Shown here: one piece after another, positions 10,601 to 20,860 of the stretch
Layout of the letters: every line of letters starts with the position of its first letter
Position numbering within the stretch: the stretch's first letter is position 1
NCBI GenBank assembly: GCA_947471745.1
Contig: CANJKZ010000078.1
Coordinates: 2,546,501 to 2,610,500 of the forward strand
Direction: 5' to 3'
Length of the DNA stretch: 64,000 nucleotides
From: Closterium sp. Naga37s-1
Taxonomy: Eukaryota; Streptophyta; Zygnematophyceae; Desmidiales; Closteriaceae
Notes under the pieces: model-generated
What the model saw: the letters and a program-made list of their open reading frames with translations, nothing else
Database searches by the model: none
Told to the model about the DNA's origin: nothing
Translations under genes and position numbers: made by a program

Positions 10601-13476
10601 GGGTGGGTCTACCTGAGAGACACCTGAGGAAGCAGGACCCTTAGGGGGGAGGGGGTCTACCGGAGGGGGACCGGGAGCAAGGAAGAGCGGCGGGGGAGGG
10701 GGAGGGGCAGAGCGGTAGGGGAAGAGACGGTAAAAGGGAACCGACTCGTCAAACGTGACGTCCTGAGAGGGGAGGACACGGCGCGAGGTAGGGTGGTAGA
10801 ACTGCCAGCCAAACGCGTCAGGGACAAAGCCAAGGAAGACGCAGGGAATGGCGCGGGCGGAGAGCTTGTCCGCGGACGTATCGCGAACAAAGGCACGAGA
10901 ACCCCAGACCCGGAACACCGACGCATCGCCAACCTTCCCCGTCCAATGCAGTGTGGGCGAGGTCTCCGGCAAGGAGACACGGGGCCAGAGGTTGAGCTGA
11001 TGCGCAGCATACCGGACCGCAAACGGCCACAGAAAATGGGGAGCAGCCGCATGGATCATGGAGGTACGAGCGACCTCCATGACTAAGCCAATGCAGCGCT
11101 CAGCAATCCGATTTTGCTGAGGTGAGTCCGGAAGCGTGAACGACGGGAGAATGCCCTCCCCACGACAAAAGTCCAGCAGGAGGTCAGAGGAGAACTCACC
11201 ACCTCGGTCAGAGTGCAGACGCAGGACAGGAAGGTCCTGCTGGAACCGCTCGCGGAGCTGGAGACGTACTGCGTGGATCCAAGGGATCAAGACATCAACG
11301 ACCTGACCCTTGCTGCGCAAGGGGAAGACCGTGGTGTACCGCGTGTAGTCGTCAACGACCAGCAGAAAGTAGCGCTTGCGGCCCTGTCCAGTGACGCGGG
11401 CGGGGCCCCACACGTCCATGTGGAGGGTCTGAAGGGGAGCAGTCGTCGGGGGAAACGAGGAGGAGTGAGGAGCGGCGCGCTGCCGCCCCTCGACGCAAGG
11501 AAGGCAAGGCGGAGAAGGCGAGGGCGGGAGGGGAGGCAGAGACCTGGGGAGACCAGACACAAGAAGGCAAGAGGGCATGCCACGAAGGCGTGGCAGAGAA
11601 GGGTGACCAAGGCGGTGGTGCCACAAAAGAGTCTGGTGCAACAGGAGGGGACACGAGCAAGGGGGTGCTACCTGAGCTGACATGGACACCTGGGGTGACG
11701 CAGCTACTTGAGGAGGCGCATTCGCCAGTGAGTACAGACTCGACCCTGGCTGACGGGTGAACGTGGCCAGGTGACGGCCCGTCCGTGTACACATGCAGAT
11801 TGTCACACGCTGACCCCCAGGAGTGGTGGTAGTGACCATCGCATCCTGAAGGGCAGCGGTACTCACCAAGTTCGTAGAGAACGAGGGGAGGTGAAGACCC
11901 ACAGTGAGCCGGACGGAACCGCCGGACACGGGAGGACAGTGGAGGAGCGGGCAAAGACCGGGCCCCCGGAGGGGTCAGCCAGTCGGACCGGGACAGGTCC
12001 AGGGAGAGGAGTGAGAGTGGTGCTGTCACGAAAGAAACAGCGTGAGGCACCTGAGTCCAGCGTGAAGGTGTCCAAGGCCTCAGCAGGCGCAGTACCAAGG
12101 AGAGCACCTAGAGCAGCAGTGGCTATACCTGGGTCAAGTGGCACACACCGGTAAAAGTCACTCTCAGCACTAGTAGACAAAGCAGACATAGCAGAAAGAA
12201 TAACATCAAAGTCTAGGTCAAAGATAACAACTCCAGACCTAAGCAGATCTGCCCAGCAAGGGCGCTTGACCTCGTCACCAAACTCAGCACGCCAAGCGAC
12301 GTCGAGGCGGGAGAAGCAGCAGTGCGGAGTGTGAAGCCTCCCGCATGTCTGACCAGCACGGTCACCCGTGCGAATGACATACGGGCAGCTATCACTACCT
12401 CCAGACGTCCCACGCTGAAACAACCACTCACGAAGCTGCTGGGGCGACTGGGTTTCGCTCCGACGCTGCTGCTGCTGCCGCTGGCCACCTCCAGAACCTC
12501 CACACCGAGCTCCAGTCCTACCACCACCAGTCCCACCGCCGCCACTACCGCCAATCCCACCGCTGCCTCCACCGCCGTCACCAACGCCCCCATTCCCGCC
12601 ACCACTCCCACCGCTGCCACCACCGCCACTGCCTCCACTACCTCCACTGCTGCCCCCACCACCACTCCTGCTGCCCCCTCCACCACCCCTGCTACCCTTG
12701 CCCTTGCCGCTGCGGCACTTCGCACTAGCAGAAGCAGCTCCGACGTCCTTAGCACCAGGGACGTCTGCAGCAGCAGCAGAAGCGTAGGAGTGGGCAAGGG
12801 GGGAGGGGGAGCACCCCTCAAAGAAGGGCGTGCGCGGAGTGCCACAAGCAGCACCTACAGCAACTACACTAGTCTCAGCTGCAAGGAGGTGCTCCTTGAG
12901 TAGGTCAACAGTGAGGGAGGTGTGGTCAATTGAGAGAAAGTGGTCCCTGACAGAGCGAAGAGAGTCAGGGAGGCGAGTGACTATGAAGTAGAGGGTGATG
13001 AACATCGGGGGCTGGTTTCTGTCAAGGAACTCAGCAGGGACGGTAGCGCGGTAGCGAGCGTCACTAGTGCGCAGGTGAGAAACAAGGTCGTCTACCGTGG
13101 CAAATGCTGAGAGCTCGGGGAACAGGTAGGGCAGAAGCAGGCGGCCTAGAGCAGCAGTGGCAGGCGAGGAGTAGCGAGCGACTACAGCGTCATACAGTGC
13201 ATGCGCTGTCCTGTGCTGTCCGAAGTGAGCGCATTCGGCTAACGGCAGGTGGTTGCGAATGGCTAAGCGGGCAGCAGCGTCGCGAGTAAGCCACTGTGAG
13301 CGAGTCGCACTGTCAGCTGTGGCGGGAGGAGCAGTAACGGCGCCTGACACTAGGTCAAACAGCGAAACACTGTCCTTAGAATGGCTCAGTAAGTACAGCT
13401 GCAGATCGTCGAGCCACATGTCAAACTGAATCGGTCTGCCCTCATGATCGAACGCGAGAACTCGAAGCGAAGCCAT
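7614..13476 (-). pseudogene. E2 gag-pol polyprotein (all domains, several breaks)
   Basis: Start ATG at 13476 (MASLRVLAFDHEGR). Gag helical domain (about residues 1-200), Gly-rich linker (about 12500-12710), a CPYV...C...H segment, then protease LDSGAS with the catalytic Asp kept. This frame ends at 11863; a shift continues into integrase (11929-9749: HHRLGH, CLPCVEG, MDVWGP, HSDRGGEF, SPQQNRIAE), where N replaces the usual N-G pair. The hinge (about 9240-10560) contains further shifts. RT plus RNase H lie in 9233-7893 (VDFSTAFLQG, YIDD in place of YVDD, DASWVDD). An in-frame TAG at 7893-7895 precedes the RNase H end (YIDNKA, ANTADIFTKAL) to 7614. Probably non-functional. Confidence 0.9.
10300..10550 (-). 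repeat. E2 hinge 15-bp tandem repeats
   Basis: About sixteen 15-bp units, on the coding strand GGGGGTGCTGAG.CTG, giving GAEPG/GAETG pentapeptides between integrase and RT. Confidence 0.85.
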
Positions 13477-13494
13477 AGTGGCGCAGCACGCAGG

Positions 13495-13556
13495 AGCAGC
13501 AGTAGTAGCAGCAGTAGCAGCAGTAGCAGTAGCAGCAGTAGTAGCAGCGGGGCCGA
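13495..13556 (-). repeat. trinucleotide (CTG/CTA)n microsatellite before E2 gag
   Basis: On the + strand a run of AGCAGTAGC triplets lies directly upstream of the gag ATG. E1 has a shorter equivalent (CTGCTGCTACTGC, about 1945-1976), so the triplet tract is part of the family leader. Confidence 0.8.
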
Positions 13557-14540
13557 GGGGCCAGGAGCAACGGGCCTAGGGGCAACTGGCCGCGGGGCCA
13601 GGTACGAAGGGGCCGAGGGGCCTGAGGCCTAGGGGCGACGGGTCGCGGGGCCTAGGGTCGAAGGGGCCGAGGGGGGCCAGGAACAATGGGGCCGAGGGGC
13701 CTGGGGCCTAGGGGCGTCAGGTCGCGGGGCATGGGGTTGACGGGCCGCGGGGCCAGGAAAGAAGGGGCCGCGGGGCCAGGGGCCTAGGGGCGACGGGCCG
13801 CGGGGCCAGGAATGACGGGCCGCGGGGCCTAGGTGCGACGGGCCACGGGGCCGGGAACGACGGGCCAGGGGCCTGGAACGACGGGCCGTGGGGCCGAGAA
13901 CGACGGGCCGGGGGGGGGGGGGGAACGACGGGCCGAGGGGCCGGGGGCGATGGGCCGCGGAGTCGGGAACAACGGGCCGGGGGCCAGGAACGACGGGCTG
14001 CGGGGCCGAGAACGACGGGCCTAGGGGCCGGTTGCTACGGGCCGCGGGGCCGGGAACGACGGGCCGGGGGCCGGGAATGACGGGCCGCGGGGCCGAGAAC
14101 GACGGGCCTAGGGGCCGGAACGACAGGCCGCGGGGCCAGGAACAAAGGGCTGCGGGGCCGGGAACGACGGGCCGCAGGGCCGGGAACGACGGGCCAAGGG
14201 GCTGAGAGCGACGGGCAGCGGGGGGGGGGACGACGGGCCGAGGGGCCGGGAGCTACGGGCCGCGAGGCCGGGAACGACGGGCCGCGGGGCCGGGAGCTAC
14301 GGGCCGTGGGGGGGGGGGCCAGGAACGATGGGCCAAGGGGCCGGGAATGACGGGCCAAGGGGCCGGGAGCGATGGGCCGCGGGGCCGGGAACGACAGGCC
14401 GCGGGGCCGAGAACGACAGGCCGCGGGGCCGAGAACGACGGGCTGCGGGCGACGGGCCTAGGGCCTAGGGGCGCGACGAGCGACGGGCCTAGGGTCGACG
14501 GGCGCGAGCTACGGGCCGGGGCCTAGGGTCGAGAGTAGAG
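13557..14540 (-). repeat. C-rich tandem-repeat leader of E2
   Basis: About forty imperfect units of GGCCCGTCGTTCCCGGCCCCGC type on the coding (minus) strand, with scattered homopolymer runs. It sits between PBS and gag, as in E1 and E6. R/G/P-rich open frames here are compositional. Confidence 0.85.
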
Positions 14541-14547
14541 CAGCAGG

Positions 14548-14557
14548 TGGTGGGCCC
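14548..14557 (-). other. leader motif GGGCCCACCA of E2
   Basis: Reads TGGTGGGCCC on the + strand and lies 44 nt from the PBS start, at the boundary between the unique leader and the repeat array. Confidence 0.7.
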
Positions 14558-14589
14558 AAGGAAAAACTTTCGGTCCTAGCTATGGACCT

Positions 14590-14601
14590 GCTCTGAAACC
14601 A
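14590..14601 (-). other. E2 primer-binding site
   Basis: TGGTTTCAGAGC on the minus strand, one base different from the tRNA-iMet site TGGTATCAGAGC, directly next to the LTR. Confidence 0.85.
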
Positions 14602-14732
14602 TGTAAGAATGATGAACGAGAATGAATGAACTAGCAAAGAGTTGGGTACAAGTACTAACCCTAATCGGGTTGTACCCCATATGGGCTACCCCACTATAGC
14701 CTACACAATGTAAGCACAATATAAGTTTGACA
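14602..14732 (-). repeat. E2 5' LTR (131 bp)
   Basis: Minus-strand TGTCAAACTTATATTG...TTCTTACA, followed on the right by target copy AAAAC. Confidence 0.9.
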
Positions 14733-15617
14733 AAAACGTCCGATGCATTCTCGCCATCGTCTACTACGAACACCAAGTCGGCGGGCATGGGGGCGAGTGG
14801 CTCCAACGTAGCGGAAAGTAGCAGCATGGCGCTCAAGAGACAGGCGACGCAACGTACGCTTATGGATACTCGCCCCAAACCCGTTGACGCGGCGAGTGCG
14901 CAACTAGCCATCGCAACGTTTTTCCACGTGTGTCATAATGCACCGAATGTTGCGGAGCACGATGCTTTCAAGACGATGCTGAAAAAGGTTGTTGCTGCTG
15001 GTACAGGATTTACACCTCCAGGACGACGACTTATAATGGGAAGATTGTTGGAGGAGTGCAAGGCGAATACCGACACTGCATTGAAGGAGGTGAAGGATTC
15101 ATGGAAGGATGTCGTGGTGTGCATCGAGTGTGACGGTTGGACCGACAGCGAAGGACGTCAGCAGTTGAACTTCTTAGCTGTCAATACGATTGCATTCGTA
15201 TTTCTTTTTGGGGTGGATTGCGGCACGGAGAAGAAGGGAGCAGTATTCATTGCTGGCCACTTGAAGACGGCAATGGTCATGGTGGGAACGTAGTCGGCCT
15301 GCTGATGGATGGTGCGTCCGCGAATGTCAACGCTGCCAGCATCATCGCCCTCGATGACCCAAAAGTTCAGTGGATTCGTTGCGCTGCGCATTCTCTCAAT
15401 CTAATGATGAAGGACATTGGCCAACTCGATTGGGCCAAGGATACCATCGACCGCGCGCAGCAGCTAATTTCGACGGTGAAGAACGCCCACTGGATTACGG
15501 GGGTTCTTCGGAAGGAGAAGGCGCTACAAATATTGAAACCTACGGGCACTCGTTTTGGAGCAAACTACATCGCCCTCGAACGCCTGCAAGCAGTGCGCAT
15601 AACTCTCGACAAGTTGG
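14733..15617 (+). pseudogene. hAT-1 transposase, middle part (DUF659-like catalytic core)
   Basis: Continues the frame from 7255 after E2. The segment CIECDGWTDSEGRQQLNF carries the first catalytic Asp of the hAT RNase-H-like fold. The frame ends at 15293, but the same protein resumes in the +2 frame as NVVGLLMDGASANVNAA (second catalytic Asp) and CAAHSLNLMMKDIG, so roughly a dozen residues or a short intron were lost near 15290. The second frame then runs to LDKLV at 15617, where the solo LTR is inserted. The family role is cut-and-paste transposition in the nucleus. Confidence 0.82.
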
Positions 15618-15750
15618 TGTCAGAACATTATAGCTTATACATTTGTGTAGGCTGTAGTGGGGTAGCCCATAAGGGGTACAACCCAATTAGGGTTAGTACT
15701 CGTACCCAACTCTTTCCTAGTTCATTCATTCTCGTTTACACATTCTAACA
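15618..15750 (+). mobile_element. solo copia LTR inside hAT-1 transposase (133 bp)
   Basis: TGTCAGAAC...CATTCTAACA, clearly related to the E2 LTR, flanked by perfect 5-bp duplications GTTGG (15613-15617, 15751-15755). The internal region has been lost, as expected from LTR-LTR recombination. Removing it with one GTTGG rejoins KLV to LSEDWEEYV in frame. Confidence 0.92.
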
Positions 15751-15755
15751 GTTGG

Positions 15756-16678
15756 TGCTGAGTGAGGATTGGGAGGAGTACGTCAAGGGAAAACCGAAAA
15801 TGAAGGACACATGGGATACTATTATCGACAAAGAGTTCTGGGCGCGCGTTGGGACGGTGCTTGATGTGCTTCGTCCGGTCTATAAGCTGTTGCGGAATGT
15901 TGACGGCAATCAGGAGGTGATGGGCAAGATCTATGACAAAATGTTTGTTTTGGAGGACGCAATGAAGGAGGCATGTAATGAGCTGACCGAGGAGGAGAAG
16001 GAGGATGTGACCGACATCGTGCGGAATCGGTGGAACAACGACATCAACTGCGTGCTTCACGTGGTCGGACGGATTCTGTACCCGCCAAACCAATACGAGT
16101 CAATACTTGGAACGGACGTGGAGTGTACTAAGATCTTCAAGCAATTGATTCGCAATTACTACAAGGGTGAGTTCGTGAAAGTGGGAGGGGTGATGGCGCC
16201 ACTCGCAACCATCGTCGAAAAAGAGGTCTTGACATACACCAAGGGGAAGGGAGACATTGGGGAGCAGAAAGCGTGTGATGAACATTAACTCATCAAAGCT
16301 GGGCTTTTGGATCCGGCGCATTGGTGGGAATTCAATGGCACGGACGTGCCCCACCTCTCCAAGCTTGCAAGGAGAGTTCCCAAGCAATGCGTCTCGGCCT
16401 CCCCTTGCGAGACGAAGTGGGCCGTTTGGGAGTCAATCCATACAGCTCGTCGTAATCGCCTTGGAGCGAAATGCCTTGCTGACCTAGTGTACGCAAGCCA
16501 CAACTATCACACAGTGAAGAAGTTGAATGAGGATCTTGCTAAGAAGCTGGTGGTGAGTGGGCTTCCTATGATCCAAATTAAGGAGGAACCTACTGACAGC
16601 TACGGGCATCTCGATGACGACGACATCCCTGATGAGGCATATCTTGATGGCCAGGAAGCGGAAGAGCTGAAGGAGTGA
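15756..16678 (+). pseudogene. hAT-1 transposase, C-terminal part with dimerisation domain
   Basis: Continues in the same frame as 15614 (LSEDWEEYVKGKPKM). An in-frame TAA at 16286-16288 interrupts it, after which the frame reads on as LIKAGLLDPAHWWEFNG. The hAT C-terminal dimerisation signature follows: PHLSKLARRV, then ASPCETKWAVWESIHTARR and NRL, with the catalytic-Glu region in CETKW. It ends at TGA 16676-16678 after an acidic tail (DDDDIPDEAY). The stop plus the upstream frameshift make it a pseudogene even without the insertions. Confidence 0.85.
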
Positions 16679-16855
16679 GGATGATATGATATTCTGCACG
16701 ACGCGTGCATTTGGGAACTTACGAGGTTGTAATGGAATGTTTACACTGATGGAAATCATGATTACGAGGGAGTACTGTAAAAAAAATATACATATTCGGG
16801 CAGCCCAGAATTTTTTCCACCTGCCCGTACATTAGGCCTCCAACCCAACAGCCGC

Positions 16856-16910
16856 GTAAACGTACGTACCCGTACACGTACGTACGTAAACGTACACGTA
16901 AACGTAAATT
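16856..16910. repeat. right subterminal ACGTA cluster of hAT-1
   Basis: CGTAAACGTACGTACCCGTA-type repeats adjoining the right terminal repeat, mirroring 948-1002. Confidence 0.7.
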
Positions 16911-16920
16911 ACCAACTTAG
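16903..16920 (-). repeat. right terminal inverted repeat of hAT-1
   Basis: CGTAAATTACCAACTTAG; its complement is CTAAGTTGGTAATTTACG. Confidence 0.85.
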
Positions 16921-18137
16921 CGGTCACCTGGTCAGCAGCAGGCGAAGCTGGGCGGGCTGCTGGGTGACCCATGGCATGGCAGCTATCAGCTATTTTGCAT
17001 GGACGAGCAGAGGGAGAAGGAAGTGGGTGTTTTGAGGGGTATTTTTGAGTGATGGTAGTGGGCTGCTTGGTAGGTACTTGAGAGTCACTAGCGGGCAACG
17101 AGTGAGGCGAGGGTGGGCTAGAATGGTGGGTGCCCGGTGGCCGTGTCACATTACTGAAAGACACATAGGAGAAGGTGGTGGGCTATAAAGGACTGTGCTG
17201 GGTGACAGTTGGGTCGCTCTCAGGTCAGTCCCAGATAGTCTCACTCAAGTCAGTTTAAAAAGGTCTCAGGCCAGTCTCGGGTACACACTCGGGTGTGTTT
17301 GAGTTTTTTCTTAGCTATGACAAGCTCGAGGTTGCTTATGGGCTGCTTACGTGTCACCAGTAGGTCACCCTCAGGTCACTCTCTGTTCACTTTCACGTGA
17401 TTCAGGTGTTTGAGGGTTTTTTTAGTTGTGACAAGCTGCAGGTTGATATGTGAGAGGCTGGGTGCCCTGTGGCGGTTCATCCGAGGGAGGCTAACAGTGC
17501 CTCCCTTAAATGAACAGCTTGCAAGGAAGGAAAACTCTCAGCTGTCAGTTTTGAAGCACGAGCGGTTTCTAGTCTCGGCTGTGCAATAGGTTTGTTTTTT
17601 GTGTGAGTAGCTGGAGGTGGCTCATCCGATAGGGGCTAAATGAGAACCGGCTGAATCTGTGATCTGCGGCGGTGTTGTTCTAAGTGCCCGAAAATCCGTG
17701 CGTGTCGCTTGCTCTTAGGCTGAATGTCCTGCGGCAGTGCTATCCAACGGGGCAAATCGGGATGAAAAAGGTGAACTGACATTCTTGAACACCCGTCTTT
17801 CACCCCCTTCCCATCACCCACCCACTGCCTTTCCCTCTCTCACCCACCTCACTCGCAATTTTCTCTGGCCCCTCCTCGCATGTCCCACCAGCCTCTCCCA
17901 TAGTGCACCCGGCAGCGTGAAAGAATTGTTCTTGAGACGTCTTAAAGGTACTCTTCTCTCCCACTTCCCAGTTGCAATTTCTTAGTGTTCAATCGCATGG
18001 GCATGGTTAGGAATCATGGTCATCAGCAGTGAGCCATCATCCATGCGCTATAAGTTTTGTGAACGAATCTGGTGAGTTCGAGCAACGCTTCCTCTTTCCA
18101 ATGCGCACGGTTGAAGTTTACTTGTTCCCGTCTTTAG

Positions 18138-18194
18138 TGCAAGCTGCTCTGCAGTCATGACTGTTCTTTTTCCACGACTGCAGAGCAGCTTGCA
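18138..18194. repeat. perfect 19-bp inverted repeat (hairpin)
   Basis: Arms 18138-18156 (TGCAAGCTGCTCTGCAGTC) and 18176-18194 are exact complements around a 19-nt loop. Confidence 0.88.
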
Positions 18195-18196
18195 GG

Positions 18197-18248
18197 GACT
18201 GGCAGGGGCTGCAACTCCTCTTCTTCATTTTAGCAGCCCCTGCCAGCC
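18197..18248. repeat. second inverted repeat adjoining the first
   Basis: GGCAGGGGCTGC (18201-18212) pairs with GCAGCCCCTGCC (18233-18244); pairing extends outward about 4 bp with one mismatch. The two hairpins lie back to back. Confidence 0.8.
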
Positions 18249-18651
18249 CTACCACCAGCACCACCACTGTCATCCATTGCCGTCACTAGCAATCTCTGTC
18301 TCACCAGATGATCCTCCCATCCTGACATTGACCATCTCTCTATGGCTGGCAGGTGCAAGATGGCTGCCATTTGGGTAGACTTCCCACTGTATGTCGCCTC
18401 AACTCACTCCTTGAATCACATTGCATGCAGTGCCGCGCTGCGCCGCTACAGAATGAAGATCAAACTCGTGCAGCAAATCTTGGTTGACTTCAAATTTGCA
18501 CAGCATCTGGATGACTTGTGCTACTACAGCATCTTGAGTCGACAGAAATGCCATAATGTTCTGTATGAGCTGTTCCACTGGTAATTGTGGATACGCGTTG
18601 GCCAGGCCCCTGGATTCGTTTTGAGGCACGTTGATCGATCAGCGTGCACCC

Positions 18652-19832
18652 CTGTTAGATCTCTATGAGTCTGCGTGGCCCCCAAAAAAAAGGCTGAAAA
18701 ATCAGACAACTCAAAGTTTTTTAGGCTGAATTTTCAGAGTTAGCTGTAAAACTTTCATAAAAAACACAATAAAACATGTCACATATCTGAGTCAGAGTCC
18801 GAACCTCTACAAGAGCACGCTCAACCTCTACAGCCTCCTTCCGAGCCCTTGAAGGCTCCTTGTCTCTTGGAGCAGAGCGGTCGTGTTTGCAGGGAAGGTG
18901 GGGTGGGGTGGATGTTTGTGGTGCCGTACGAGGCGTAGCGCGCTGAGACTGAGAGCCATGCGTTGGCAACGATTCTTGCCAACGCTGCCTGCTGCGCAAC
19001 CCTGATTGGCCGCTTTGCTGTACCAACGCGACAGTGCGGGGCCTCGCAAGGGAAAACTTGATTTCCCGCCCGTGATTGAGAGTGTTACCGGTAATCCTAC
19101 AAGCTGGCGGAAATCCCTGTATTGCCGGATTCAGTGTGCACCCCCGATACAAGGCTGAAGGCTCAGCCTACACTCATAAAATTAGGCTGAAATTTCAGCC
19201 AAGTCATAAAAAAAAACTCTGAAAAATCAGACAAGGTACACAAAAAAAAACTTTGAGTTCAGCCTAGGTACCAAAAAAAAGTCTGAACGAACTCTGAATC
19301 AGAGTAAAAAGTCTGATATCTAGGGCCCTGGCGTTGGCACTGAAGCATACGATACCGAAAGATTGGCTCATCAAGCCCATGCTGGTCATGTGTCTTGGAA
19401 ACAAGTGATTTAAAACGCTTCTGTCGTATCGAAGCTTCGACACAAAACGGAGCTGACTACAGCGAAGAAGCACTCGAGTCAACCAAGGCAACTGTCGGAG
19501 GTTACGCGAAGGTCAAAGGTCTCCGACCTTTGACTTGACGAAACGTACAGTGCGACAGCAAGGACACATAACTGACTCGTTACAGAGCAGTTACCCGAGT
19601 CGGCACTGTATCGAACCGCAACAGCAAAAACAGTTAAAATAGAACTTTCCATATTCCTTTGTAATCATATAAAAGGCTTGTATTTCTCTGCTATTATCAA
19701 CTTATCTTGTTCTCACACACTAGCACAAGGTGGTTCAAGTAATTCTTCATTAAAACGCTTCCGCTATTACATCTCTACGTCAACACCCAATCTTAGTCCT
19801 GAAAGATCCAAAGGGCTTTTCTCAGCCCAACA
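18652..19832 (+). mobile_element. probable 5' LTR of an unclassified, truncated retrotransposon
   Basis: A TATA-like CATATAAAAGGC (about 19666-19677) is followed by about 150 nt and then a CA dinucleotide abutting a PBS at 19833, the layout of an LTR promoter, R and U5. The left limit is a guess: a TGTTAG at 18652 would give TG...CA ends. Inside lie AT-rich AGGCTGA/CTGAAAAATCAGAC segments (18693-18735 and 19140-19310) in partly inverted arrangement. No second LTR is in the window. Confidence 0.45.
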
Positions 19833-19844
19833 TGGTATGAGAGC
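19833..19844 (+). other. primer-binding site of the truncated element
   Basis: TGGTATGAGAGC, one mismatch from TGGTATCAGAGC. Confidence 0.6.
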
Positions 19845-19887
19845 AAGGCAGGACAAGATCACTTTTCAACTTTTTACAACACAAGTC

Positions 19888-20175
19888 ATGGCTACACAAA
19901 AGGAGAGGAGCTCCTCCAACGGATCTCTCGGCACTACCCCTACTCCACCTCCAGTCTCTGGCCTACAGACAGAAGAAGGCACAAGACCAGCTGCAGGGTC
20001 AACGGAAACTCCCGGGAATCAACAAGCAGGCTTCGACCCAAACATGATGGAGAAGTTTTTCTTCTTCATGTCCTTCTACGAGCAACACCAGCAAGCAGCC
20101 CCTGCGCAATCAAACAACAGCGACAACAACAAGGTGAGGGTCGGTGCTGGGCAGGGATGCAGCTTTAGGAGATAG
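19888..20175 (+). pseudogene. truncated Gag N-terminus
   Basis: ATG at 19888, 44 nt after the PBS, opens MATQKERSSSNGSLG, a low-complexity S/T/P/G-rich lead, then MMEKFFFFMSFYEQHQQ, and stops at 20175. It resembles the disordered start of plant retrotransposon Gag. Nothing of pol follows, so the element is truncated. Identity rests mostly on its position after a PBS. Confidence 0.4.
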
Positions 20176-20843
20176 TCACTGTTGGAATCGCCTCCCTGAA
20201 ATGATGTCTCTCATCACACTCGCCGCTGCACCACTGCCAGCGACGCCGCTGCCAGAAGCGTAATGATTGCACCCCTAGCTGTGCGCCTGTGTTTCCTGCA
20301 CCCTCACTTGTCGTGCGCCTGCCCAAACCCTCATGCCATCCTTCCCACTATGGCACCGCTCCTTTCCCTCCTTCCCTGCTCTCTCCCTCTCCGATCCCCT
20401 CACCCCCCACTCCCCCCTCAACTCCCTCCTCACCGCTCCCCCGCTCACTCCCTCCTAGCTGGCTTCATTTCATTCTCTCTTAAGGATTATCATGTGTGAT
20501 ACAACCATCATGCTGCTCCTTTTCCCTCCTTTCTCCGCTCCCCCCCCCTCCCGCTTTCCAACTCCGCACCTGCTTCTACACCTACTCTCGCCCCACGGAT
20601 TCTCGCCATTATGGCACGAGCACACTGTTCACGGGAAACCTGTGGCCTTGTGGGCTGCTAAGTGCACTCCCAGCCAAGTTATTCTCTCTTTAACACACCT
20701 TATTGCTGATGATCACTGGTACTGTTCATTGCTGGCTGGGTGACGAAGGTGCGTCGGTGGCGCAAGGGGCTAATCGTGGATCACCAATGGGTCACTACTT
20801 GGTTGGTGGCATGTCACTCTCATGTCACTCTCGGATCAGTATT
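20176..20843. other. pyrimidine-rich intergenic repeat
   Basis: C/T-rich, no gene. The segment 20628-20672 (GTTCACGGGAAACCTG, GGGCTGCTAAGTGCACTC) is a diverged copy of 440-480. It is followed by GGGTCAC/TGTCACTCTC words like those around hAT-1. Confidence 0.45.
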
Positions 20844-20860
20844 CTAAGTTGGAATATACG
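20844..20860 (+). repeat. left terminal repeat of hAT-2
   Basis: CTAAGTTGGAATATACG; shares CTAAGTTGG with hAT-1 (915) and with the orphan end at 49802. Confidence 0.7.

Larger units (their letters stand above)
7256..14732 (-). mobile_element. copia E2, near full-length, minus strand, inside hAT-1 transposase
   Basis: 131-bp LTRs (7256-7386 and 14602-14732) differ at about four positions and are flanked by AAAAC (7251-7255, 14733-14737). Read on the minus strand, the element has PBS, leader with GGGCCCACCA and a GC-rich repeat array, gag, protease, integrase, hinge, RT, RNase H and 3' UTR. All domains are present, but frameshifts and a stop break the polyprotein. It is the best template in this window for the ancestral short-LTR copia. 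Confidence 0.94.
915..16920 (+). mobile_element. hAT-1 DNA transposon carrying three nested LTR-element insertions
   Basis: The ends are 18-bp inverted repeats (915-932 and 16903-16920) that match at 17 of 18 positions. Flanking 8-mers CAATCACC and CGGTCACC match at 6 of 8, as expected of an aged 8-bp hAT target duplication. Both subterminal regions are packed with ACGTA/TACGT motifs, and inside them is a GGGCAGGT motif plus an A tract in inverted orientation. The interior encodes a hAT transposase in pieces. Subtracting E1, E2 and the solo LTR, each with one target duplication, leaves 3081 bp, a normal hAT length. The transposase carries stops, so the element is dead. The boundary call is my reading of the repeats. 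Confidence 0.85.
16921..18651. other. non-coding stretch with short repeats and hairpins
   Basis: No convincing gene. Seen here: many GGTCAC/CAGGTCA words (17040-17400) and a direct repeat of about 42 bp (17293-17335 and 17404-17444, TGTTTGAG...GACAAGCT..AGGTTG). There are two strong hairpins (listed separately) and a minus-strand open frame (18629-18399, PVEQLIQNIMAFLSTQDAVV) that looks protein-like but matches no family I recognise. Confidence 0.45.

Noticed and set aside
13560..14540. G/R-rich or P/R-rich protein genes
   Set aside because: Compositional frames within the E2 leader repeat.
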